The notes under the pieces: model-generated
Databases searched by the model: none
Seen by the model: the letters and a program-made list of their open reading frames with translations, nothing else
Told to the model about the DNA's origin: nothing
Position numbers and translations under genes: made by a program
Shown: positions 30,870-37,806 of the stretch, one piece after another
Layout: each line of letters opens with the position of its first letter
How positions within the stretch are numbered: the stretch's first letter is position 1
NCBI GenBank assembly: GCA_016934985.1
Contig: JAFGRU010000021.1
Location: 1-62,700 of the forward strand
Length of the DNA: 62,700 nucleotides
Reading direction: 5' to 3'
Source: Deltaproteobacteria bacterium
GTDB lineage: Bacteria > Desulfobacterota > Desulfuromonadia > Desulfuromonadales > JAAYDE01

Positions 30870-32219
30870 ATGGCTTTTACGCCCCATACCGACAATGATA
30901 TTGTCCAGATGCTCAAGGTCATCGGCGCCAATTCCATCGATGACCTGTTCAAAGAAATTCCCGCAGAGGTTCGCAATAAAAAAGACCTGAAACTGGAGGC
31001 ACCACTTTCCGAAAGTGAGGTACTCAGGGAGCTTCAGCGTTTGGCCAACCGCAACGCAACGCCTGAAACCCACCGCTCTTTTCTCGGCGGAGGAACCTAC
31101 AACCATTTTATTCCTGCGGTTGTTGACTTCCTAACCTCCCGCAGTGAGTTTGCCACCGCTTATACCCCTTACCAGAGCGAAATCAGCCAGGGAACTCTCC
31201 AGGCCATTTTTGAATTTCAGACCCTTATCTGTCAGATCACCGGCATGGAAGCAGCCAACGCCTCCATGTACGACGGGGCATCCGCCTGCGCCGAAGCGGC
31301 TCTCATGGCGGCGCGCCTGACGCGGCGCAAAAAAATCCTCACGTCGCGGGCTCTCCATCCGGAGTACAGGGAAACCCTGGCCACTTACTGCCGTTTTCTC
31401 GAAATGGAGTTAATTGATCTTTCCTTTAATAAAAACGGGGAGACCTCTCTTGAGGATCTGCAGGCCCACCTGGACGATCAGACGGCGGGGGTAATTCTCG
31501 GTTATCCCAATTTTTTCGGGGTTATTGAAAATATCGCCCCCCTGGCGCCCCTGGTTCATGATCAGGGCGCCAAACTGGTTGTCGCCGTTCAGGAGGCGGC
31601 ATCTTTGGGCCTCATCAAAGCGCCGGGCGCGCTAGGGGCGGATATCGTCATTGGCGAAGGTCAGAGTTTTGGTATTCCTCCCGCTTTCGGCGGCCCCCAT
31701 GCCGGTTTCTTTGCCGTGCGCCAGAAAGATGTGCGCTCCATCCCCGGCCGGCTCGTCGGCGAAACCGTCGATCAGGAGGGAAAACGCGGCTATGTCCTCA
31801 CCCTGAGCACCCGGGAACAGCACATCCGCCGGGAAAAAGCGACCTCCAACATCTGCTCCAACCACGGCCTCTGTGCCCTTCGGGCCACGGTCTACCTCTC
31901 ACTCCTCGGCAAGGATGGGTTGCGCACAGTTGCCGTCCAAAACCACTCCAAGGCCGAATACGCCAAACAACAGATATCCGCCGTTGACGGCTTCACTCTG
32001 CCGTTTTCCGCCCCGACATTCAATGAATTCGTGATCGAAGCCAAAGAACCCGTCGAACAGGTAATGGCCCGCCTTGAAAGTAACGGCATTCTCGGCGGCA
32101 TCCCGCTGCAGACCTTTTATCCGGAAATGGAAAACCATTTCCTGGTCTGCGTGACAGAACAAAACAGCCGTGAGGACATTGACATCCTGGTCCAAACTCT
32201 GGGAACCAGTCGGACTTAG
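30870..32219 (+). CDS. gcvPA: glycine dehydrogenase (decarboxylating) subunit 1
   Basis: A 449-residue protein matching the split N-terminal half of the P protein (RSFLGGGTYNHFIPAVVDFL, TAYTPYQSEISQGTLQ, ITGMEAANASMYDGASACAE, RLVGETVD, LSTREQHIRREKATSN). It pairs with GcvPB to decarboxylate glycine. It has a strong ribosome-binding site (AGGAG). Its last codons and stop (from about 32203) are supplied by repeat copy D, so the native C-terminus may have been altered by the insertion. Confidence 0.95.
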   Translation: MAFTPHTDNDIVQMLKVIGANSIDDLFKEIPAEVRNKKDLKLEAPLSESEVLRELQRLANRNATPETHRSFLGGGTYNHFIPAVVDFLTSRSEFATAYTPYQSEISQGTLQAIFEFQTLICQITGMEAANASMYDGASACAEAALMAARLTRRKKILTSRALHPEYRETLATYCRFLEMELIDLSFNKNGETSLEDLQAHLDDQTAGVILGYPNFFGVIENIAPLAPLVHDQGAKLVVAVQEAASLGLIKAPGALGADIVIGEGQSFGIPPAFGGPHAGFFAVRQKDVRSIPGRLVGETVDQEGKRGYVLTLSTREQHIRREKATSNICSNHGLCALRATVYLSLLGKDGLRTVAVQNHSKAEYAKQQISAVDGFTLPFSAPTFNEFVIEAKEPVEQVMARLESNGILGGIPLQTFYPEMENHFLVCVTEQNSREDIDILVQTLGTSRT

Positions 32220-32302
32220 GCATTAATCTGCTGCGAAAAGGCTAAATCGGTTCTCGATTTCCATTTTCTCATTACGATCCCCCCAAGCCCGACAGGCTCC
32301 TG
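32201..32302. repeat. dispersed hairpin repeat family 1, copy D (short form)
   Basis: About 102 bp; the left end around CCAGTCGGACTTAGGC overlaps the gcvPA 3' end and stop, and the right end CCAAGCCCGACAGGCTCCTG lies 4 bp before the gcvPB ribosome-binding site. Interior CTGCGAAAAGGCTAAATCGG and CGATTTCCATTTTCTCATT form the hairpin arms. It fills nearly the whole intergenic gap. Confidence 0.75.
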
Positions 32303-32316
32303 ACAGGAGATACATT

Positions 32317-33786
32317 ATGAATGAAATCGGCACTCGTGGCCTCGCCCTTAATGAAAAACTGATCTTCGAGCATTCCCGCACAGGACGGCGGGGTTTCAGC
32401 CTTCCTGAACTCGACGTGCCCGAGGCCTCCCTTCCCGGGGAACTTACCCGTGATGAAATGGACGGCCTGCCCGAGGTTTCCGAAGTCGAGGTAGTGCGCC
32501 ATTTTACGCGCCTGTCATCCTGGAACTATGGCGTTGACTCCGGCTTCTACCCCTTGGGCAGCTGCACCATGAAATACAATCCCAAGGTCAATGAAACGGC
32601 GGCCCAAAAAGCCGGCCTGGCCCTTATTCATCCCTACACCCCCGCAGCTCTCTCCCAGGGGGCCATGGAAATTATCTATAAGCTCGAACAGATGCTCGGC
32701 GAGATTTCCGGTTTCCCGGCGATCACTGTCCACCCCGCCGCCGGAGCCCATGGCGAACTGACGGGCATGATGGTCATTCGCGCGTTTCATGAAAAGCAGG
32801 GCAACCCGCGCCGCAAGGTTTTGATCCCGGACACCGCCCACGGCACCAACCCGGCCTCGGCCGTTCTCTGCGGCTACGAAGTCGTATCCATTTCCTCCGA
32901 CGGCTATCTGGCGGCCGAAGAAGTCGCCGCCCATATGGATGATGAAGTGGCGGCGCTGATGATTACCAACCCCAACACCCTTGGGCTCTTTGAAAAAGAA
33001 ATCGTCGAAATCTGTGCGGCGGTACACGCCAAGGGCGGGCTTGTCTACTGCGACGGCGCCAATATGAACGCTCTTTTAGGGGTATGTAAACCGGCGGACC
33101 TCGGCATCGATGTCATGCATTTCAATCTCCACAAAACCTTTTCCACTCCGCACGGCGGCGGTGGACCTGGAGCCGGTCCGGTGGGAGTGACTAAGGAACT
33201 TGAGCCTTTCCTGCCCCATCCCCGCATCCAGCTTAAAAAAGATCATTACGCCTGGGATGTTAACCGCCCCGATGCTATCGGCCGTCTGCGTGCTTTTCAC
33301 GGCAACTTTGGCATCCTGGTGCGGGCCTATACCTACATTCGGATGCTCGGAGCCGATGGCCTGCGCCGTACCAGCGAGATGGCCGTGCTCAATGCCAACT
33401 ATATCCGAGCCCGGTTGGAACCTCACTACCACCTGCCCTATAAACAGCGCTCCCTGCACGAAGTTGTCTTTTCCGAACAAAACCTGAAAGGCGGCTGCCA
33501 CACCATGGATGCCGCCAAACGCCTGATCGACTACGGTTTTCACCCACCAACGGTTTACTTCCCGCTGGTCGTCAAGGGCGCCATCATGATTGAGCCGACT
33601 GAAACCGAAACACGGGAAAGCATCGACGAGTTCTGCGACGCTATGATCCAAATTGCAAAAGAGTCTGAGGAAAACCCGGCACTCCTCAAAATGGCGCCGG
33701 TCAAAACCCGCACCCGCCGCATGGACGAAGCCCTGGCCGCCCGCAAGCCAAAGCTAAGATGGGTTAAAGAAGAAAAGAAAAATTGA
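32317..33786 (+). CDS. gcvPB: glycine dehydrogenase (decarboxylating) subunit 2
   Basis: A 489-residue PLP protein. The cofactor lysine is K273 in FNLHKTFSTPHGGGGPG. Other landmarks are GFYPLGSCTMKYNPK, HPAAGAHGELTGMMVI, DTAHGTNPASA and MITNPNTLGLFE. With GcvPA it forms the P protein. It is last in the one-carbon/glycine block, followed by a strong terminator. CAGGAG precedes the ATG, immediately after repeat copy D. Confidence 0.97.
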   Translation: MNEIGTRGLALNEKLIFEHSRTGRRGFSLPELDVPEASLPGELTRDEMDGLPEVSEVEVVRHFTRLSSWNYGVDSGFYPLGSCTMKYNPKVNETAAQKAGLALIHPYTPAALSQGAMEIIYKLEQMLGEISGFPAITVHPAAGAHGELTGMMVIRAFHEKQGNPRRKVLIPDTAHGTNPASAVLCGYEVVSISSDGYLAAEEVAAHMDDEVAALMITNPNTLGLFEKEIVEICAAVHAKGGLVYCDGANMNALLGVCKPADLGIDVMHFNLHKTFSTPHGGGGPGAGPVGVTKELEPFLPHPRIQLKKDHYAWDVNRPDAIGRLRAFHGNFGILVRAYTYIRMLGADGLRRTSEMAVLNANYIRARLEPHYHLPYKQRSLHEVVFSEQNLKGGCHTMDAAKRLIDYGFHPPTVYFPLVVKGAIMIEPTETETRESIDEFCDAMIQIAKESEENPALLKMAPVKTRTRRMDEALAARKPKLRWVKEEKKN

Positions 33787-33817
33787 TGCCGTTGGAAAAT
33801 CCATCGGATCAATGACT

Positions 33818-33852
33818 AAAGGGCCTGGGTCGCAAACCCGGGCCCTTTTTAA
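33818..33852 (+). terminator. terminator of gcv block
   Basis: Arms AAAGGGCCTGGGT and ACCCGGGCCCTTT pair, and the stem ends in a T-run. Confidence 0.88.
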
Positions 33853-34039
33853 TTACTGTTGCAATTATGGCAACTTCCAACCATCTGGGAAAGAGTCCTG
33901 GATCACCCATTTCCTGGAGGCAAAAGGCCCCTGGGGAGAATAGTTATCATTGTTTAAATTGCGAACCAGGAACAAAGCATATAGAATTAAAAAATCGTGC
34001 AATTTTTGACTGTGGTCGCTTTCATTCAGGATGGCTCAA

Positions 34040-35029
34040 ATGGTTGAAAAAAGATGGCCTCTTTTGGCAGGCCTGCTGTTTCTTGTTGGCGGCTGTGCCT
34101 TGAGCCCGGCGGTTACCGGCTCCTACTATCTTGCTACTGAAAAATACGAGGCCGGGATTGTGTCCCTGCAGGAGGACTTCCGCAAAAACCCTGAAAATCC
34201 CCATGTAAACTACTACCTTGGTCGTTTTCACCTGGGACAGGACCAACCCCGGAAGGCCATTCCATATCTGGAAAGTGCGGCCCTGCTGGATCCGGCCAAC
34301 TCAGACTACCATTTCTGGCTGGGGGTAGCCTATTCTCAAAACAGGCAGCCCGACTCGGAGCGCAAAAGCTACGAAAAGGCCCTTGAACTGGACGACAGGG
34401 ACTACCGTGCCTGGACCTATCTGGGCCACAACCTTCTGGAAGCCAAACGCTATCTAAAGGCCCAGGAAGCCTATACCCAGGCTTTGCTGATCAAGCCCGA
34501 CCTTGTGGAAGCCCGCTTCAATCGTGCCCTGGCCATGCAAAAGCTGAAACGAACCCCCGAAGAGATCCGCGCATGGAAAGATTATCTCCGTTTATATCCC
34601 GACGGCAGCCAGGCCCGTGAAGCAGCCGTTTATCTTAATAATCTGGGTGATTTCGAATACCGCAACAGTTTGATCGGCCACCGCCGGGTAACCCTGAGAC
34701 AAATCGAATTCGACCCGCTGACCGGTGAGATAGCCAGAGAGTCCCGGCCCACCCTGGATAGTATTGGAGATGCTATCGAAGACCGGGACGACATTATCCT
34801 TCATATAGTTGGCTATCAGAAGAACAATGTTGGGCTGGCCGAAAAAAAAGTAAAAAATATTAAAGAGTATTTGCTCAAGAAATTTAAAAGCATCGATTTC
34901 AATCAAATCAAGGTTTCCTGGTTCAATAATGCCGAGCGGGTTCGTGTACCGGGCAGGATGGTGAAACTTCCCGAATCGATCCATATATTTTCCGAACTGA
35001 AATCAAAACCAAAGGGAGGAGAGTCATGA
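34040..35029 (+). CDS. TPR-repeat lipoprotein with OmpA-like C-terminus
   Basis: A 329-residue protein with a lipoprotein signal (LLAGLLFLVGGC, lipobox Cys near residue 19). About four tetratricopeptide units follow (VNYYLGRFHLGQDQPRKAIP, YHFWLGVAYSQNRQPDSERK, YRAWTYLGHNLLEAKRYLKA, VEARFNRALAMQKLKRTPEE). The last 90 residues (ILHIVGYQKNN, LAEKKVKNIKEYLL, then a VSWFNNAERVRVPG-like strand) look like the OmpA/Pal peptidoglycan-binding fold, though key residues are diverged; that part is inference. The ATG at 34040 is favoured because AGG lies 9 bp upstream. It overlaps the next gene by 4 bp, suggesting a two-gene envelope unit. Confidence 0.78.
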   Translation: MVEKRWPLLAGLLFLVGGCALSPAVTGSYYLATEKYEAGIVSLQEDFRKNPENPHVNYYLGRFHLGQDQPRKAIPYLESAALLDPANSDYHFWLGVAYSQNRQPDSERKSYEKALELDDRDYRAWTYLGHNLLEAKRYLKAQEAYTQALLIKPDLVEARFNRALAMQKLKRTPEEIRAWKDYLRLYPDGSQAREAAVYLNNLGDFEYRNSLIGHRRVTLRQIEFDPLTGEIARESRPTLDSIGDAIEDRDDIILHIVGYQKNNVGLAEKKVKNIKEYLLKKFKSIDFNQIKVSWFNNAERVRVPGRMVKLPESIHIFSELKSKPKGGES

Positions 35030-35739
35030 ATAAAGAATGGAAAAATTTGCTCAAGTTGATGGTCACTTCAATGGTTCTGCTGCTTCTGCTGCCGGGAATG
35101 AGCCTGGCCGACGACAATTCCGTAGCGGATGAGGAATCTTATTTCAGCAATCATGCCCAGGCCCAAAAAGCCGAAAACATAATTGCGGTTCTTGACCGGG
35201 AGGTACAGAAAGCTCAGCAGAAAGCTGACAGCCTGTCGGAAGCTTTGGCCCAAGCCAGGACAGAATTGGAGGGACTGCAAAGCGCACCTGAACCTGACCA
35301 GGAAGCCATCCAGGAAAAACTGGCCGAGATTTCACGTCTGGACAGCCAATATCTGGCCGCCCAGACGGTTGCCGATGAAAAGCTGGCGGCCTTTGCCAAC
35401 GTGTCGGAAGAATCAATAGCAGACATGAGGGCCGCGGGTATGGGCTGGGGTGAAATTTGCCACCAACTGGGTGTCCATCCCGGCAACCTCGGCAATGGCC
35501 ACATCGAGGCGAAAAACCGTTCCCGTTTTTCCCGTTCCTGGAGCGACACCAGCCTGGTGCAGCATACAAACCGTAATTCCAAAAAAGGCTTTAAGGACGC
35601 CGTTCACGTTGCTGCCAAAAGTTCCAACTCCAGTAAAGGAAATTCCAGCGCCCATTCCAGCCAAGGGAAGTCCGGCAAGGGAGAGAAGGGTGGCAAGGGT
35701 CAAGGCGGCGGTAACGGCAACGGCAACGGTAAAAAATAA
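35026..35739 (+). CDS. secreted coiled-coil protein with Gly/Lys/Asn-rich tail, family unknown
   Basis: A 237-residue protein. A signal peptide ends near residue 28 (LLLLLPGMSLADD). A coiled coil (about 45-120, AENIIAVLDREVQKAQQK and onward) precedes a compact motif MGWGEICHQLGVHPGN at about 141-156. I recognise similar motifs from uncharacterised Desulfuromonadales proteins but cannot name a family. The tail is low-complexity Ser/Lys/Gly/Asn (KGEKGGKGQGGGNGNGNG). It is translationally coupled to the upstream TPR lipoprotein by an ATGA overlap. No function is assigned; a surface or periplasmic structural role is possible. Confidence 0.75.
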   Translation: MNKEWKNLLKLMVTSMVLLLLLPGMSLADDNSVADEESYFSNHAQAQKAENIIAVLDREVQKAQQKADSLSEALAQARTELEGLQSAPEPDQEAIQEKLAEISRLDSQYLAAQTVADEKLAAFANVSEESIADMRAAGMGWGEICHQLGVHPGNLGNGHIEAKNRSRFSRSWSDTSLVQHTNRNSKKGFKDAVHVAAKSSNSSKGNSSAHSSQGKSGKGEKGGKGQGGGNGNGNGKK

Positions 35740-35762
35740 TTCCGCGTCACCTGTTGAAAAAA

Positions 35763-35819
35763 CGGTTCAAACCAGAGAAGGCCCGTCTCTTTAGAGAGGG
35801 GCCTTCTCCGGTTTGAACC
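35763..35819. terminator. long bidirectional hairpin
   Basis: GGTTCAAACC plus GAGAAGGCCC on the left pairs with GGGCCTTCTC plus GGTTTGAACC on the right, with one single-base bulge; the loop is about 15 nt. On the minus strand it is followed by a T-run. It separates the rightward coiled-coil gene from the leftward genes. Confidence 0.8.
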
Positions 35820-35823
35820 CATG

Positions 35824-36108
35824 TCAACCCTCCACCGCCAAACCGTTTTCCTCCAGTTTGATACGAAGCCTGACAAGCTCTTTCCCGATCCCGGGTGAAG
35901 TTTCATCGCGAAATTGGGCGGAAACCTCCCCAAGATGCTGAAAACAGCTGTTCTGATCCTTAATGAGCTGGTCGTACTGCACCGCCTTGTCATAACCCAG
36001 AGTGGCCGCCAGATAAACCGCCACGACGGTGGCAACGAGAGACAGTAACTGGCCTGTCCAGAAGCAGCGTCCCTCCGTGTCACCGAGTCGTCGCACCAGA
36101 CCACCCAA
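35824..36108 (-). CDS. small membrane protein, family unknown
   Basis: A candidate 94-residue protein with one central membrane helix (LLSLVATVVAVYLAATLG) and a charged helical C-terminus. It would start at TTG (36108) after a GGGGGG run that could serve as a ribosome-binding site; the start is uncertain. It ends just before the shared hairpin and lies 21 bp after the PNPOx-like gene, so co-transcription is likely. No family is recognised. Confidence 0.45.
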   Translation of the reverse strand: MGGLVRRLGDTEGRCFWTGQLLSLVATVVAVYLAATLGYDKAVQYDQLIKDQNSCFQHLGEVSAQFRDETSPGIGKELVRLRIKLEENGLAVEG

Positions 36109-36129
36109 CCCCCCAAATAAATCATCGAT

Positions 36130-36534
36130 TTACAGCAATGGAATTTCTTTCGGAGCATCGGTAAATGAAAACAGGGTTGCCTTGCCACTTTCCATTAAAA
36201 AGGTAATTAAATTTTCATCATCAGCGCCGCCGGGATAGAACCTCTTGAGAGCCGGCATTTCTTCAAGCACTTGAATTTTTGCATTGCGGCTTTCGTCCAT
36301 AACAACCTTGCCGGTAACCCGAAGCCAGGTATTATCCTTTCCCATTACCGAAATCTCAATATCGGGATTTTTAATGAGCTGTTTATATACCTGCTTGAGT
36401 TTCCCAGTGCAAAAGTACAGCTTTTCATCCCTTTTCATAACAAAGCCGAAAGGACGGACCCTTGGCTGATTCCCTTCTAAAGTTGCCAGATGCCAGATTT
36501 GATTAATTTTCATATAATCATACGCCGTACTCAT
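36130..36534 (-). CDS. pyridoxamine 5'-phosphate oxidase-like flavin-binding protein
   Basis: A 134-residue split-barrel protein (MSTAYDYMKINQIWHLATLE, RVRPFGFVMKRDEKLYFCTG, IEISVMGKDNTWLRVTGKV). It belongs to the PNPOx-like FMN/F420-binding superfamily, in the general stress protein 26 group. It probably binds FMN or haem; the reaction is unknown. It is about half the length of true PdxH, so PLP synthesis is unlikely. It is transcribed leftward, with the small membrane gene behind it. Confidence 0.85.
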   Translation of the reverse strand: MSTAYDYMKINQIWHLATLEGNQPRVRPFGFVMKRDEKLYFCTGKLKQVYKQLIKNPDIEISVMGKDNTWLRVTGKVVMDESRNAKIQVLEEMPALKRFYPGGADDENLITFLMESGKATLFSFTDAPKEIPLL

Positions 36535-36708
36535 TACAAGACTCCTTTCCTGTGGTCCTCTGCTGTGTTACGAACAGGTCGTAAAAACGACATAAAGAAT
36601 AAATAACAATGGTGAAAATGGGGAAACCACTTTTTCCCCGTAGTCTGCGAATCATAATATCCGCCGGGGCACTTCTATTTATTCAAAAAATCAACGGAAC
36701 AATTCAGC

Positions 36709-36787
36709 ACAAGGCCCCATGGATGGGTTCACGCGGCCCCTGGAATGGGCGAGGCGAGGCATTGTGCCGATAAGCTGAATTATTACA
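36709..36787. repeat. imperfect inverted repeat with AATTCAGCACAA ends
   Basis: The left end AATTCAGCACAA and the right end TTGTGCCGATAAGCTGAATT are inverted, enclosing GGATGGGTTCACGCGGCCCC. It lies between the PNPOx-like gene and the cytochrome gene. Its ends share TTCAGCACAA with a hairpin in the pta leader. It may be an element or a terminator. Confidence 0.35.
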
Positions 36788-36828
36788 AATCAACAACAAT
36801 TTATTCATTTCTGATTGCTGCTCTGTGT

Positions 36829-37272
36829 TTAAAAACCCGGCGCAATTACCTGACCCTTTTTGCTGTTACGAATAATTTCCTTGACCATCCGCCGGGCCTC
36901 TTCCTCAGTAAGTTGATCATTAAAGCCGGGCATGGCCCTTCCGAAAAACTTCCCCTTCAGGATAGTCTTCACCATCCGATCGTCACCGGTGCTGCGCTGC
37001 CAGTCCTGGTCTGTAAAGTCCAGCCCACGGAGTCTTTTGCCTTCCGCATTAACAGCAGAACCATCCGGCCCATGGCACCTGGCACAGTTCTGTTGATAAA
37101 ACATTTTTAGATCCTTCCCCGCAGGCTCAAGCGCCAGGGCAGGAGCAACGAGTAAAGCCAAAACCATGGAGAACACCAGCACCATGTTCGCTGTCCGCGT
37201 ACCTGTGGAGAGGCGTTTAATAATCAAGTGTCCGCTTTGTTTCATGGCGTCTCGATCAATGAATCTTTGCAT
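36829..37272 (-). CDS. monohaem c-type cytochrome
   Basis: A 147-residue class I cytochrome c. A signal or anchor segment (MVLVFSMVLALLVAPALA, about 30-47) precedes the haem motif CARCH at 63-67 (QNCARCHGPDGS). The distal Met is probably M114 in GRAMPGFNDQL. EEEARRMVKEIIRN closes the domain. It probably carries electrons in the periplasm. The start at 37272 was chosen because GGAGGGAATAAA precedes the ATG; the longer frame to 37377 is unlikely. It lies alone, divergent from the KaiC-like/PPDK_N gene. Confidence 0.85.
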   Translation of the reverse strand: MQRFIDRDAMKQSGHLIIKRLSTGTRTANMVLVFSMVLALLVAPALALEPAGKDLKMFYQQNCARCHGPDGSAVNAEGKRLRGLDFTDQDWQRSTGDDRMVKTILKGKFFGRAMPGFNDQLTEEEARRMVKEIIRNSKKGQVIAPGF

Positions 37273-37806
37273 TTTATTCCCTCCTTTCCGCTTTTCTTTC
37301 AGCCATTTATATTTTTCAGCCAACCATAAGATTATATGGCGGCGTCGGACACGAACAACCTGCATCTCATCATGCAAAAACCCTATAACCCAAATCCGTC
37401 CCCTGGGCCGAGTGCTTAAAGGTCGTTCTCAAAAATAGCATTCCCAAATAAAGTATTTTTGTCATGACAATAAGTTATCATACCTCGGACCGTGTTTAAC
37501 AAGCCGTCACCCATAAAAAATAATAATGTCCAATCAAAACAGGCCACAGCCATCCGGTTTCAACCTTAAACACCGCAGAGCTTTTCCAGTGGCTTTTTTC
37601 TCTTTTTTCGAACCAGATGACCTCCCGCGCAAGAAACGATTTGTTCCCGGCTCGGCCTTCTGGTAACTTAGATAGAGTCTTTTTTCGTTTGCCTCCCCTT
37701 TCCAGGACGGACCATCCATTGACAACAAGTGTATTCAAATCGGCAAAAGAATTGCCGCTCGCGCTTCCCATGATCTTGTGGGGCCAATGCCAAGGAGACC
37801 AGATAT
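37273..37806. other. divergent intergenic region with TTGTCATGACAA palindrome
   Basis: About 530 bp separate the leftward cytochrome gene from the rightward fusion gene. A perfect 12-bp palindrome TTGTCATGACAA lies at 37459-37470 and could be a regulator site for either gene. Short reading frames at 37496-37771 on the minus strand lack similarity and a ribosome-binding site, so they are not called. Confidence 0.4.

Noticed and set aside
37496..37771. 91-codon minus-strand frame between cytochrome and fusion genes
   Set aside because: No family, no ribosome-binding site, and overlapping frames of similar length on both strands.
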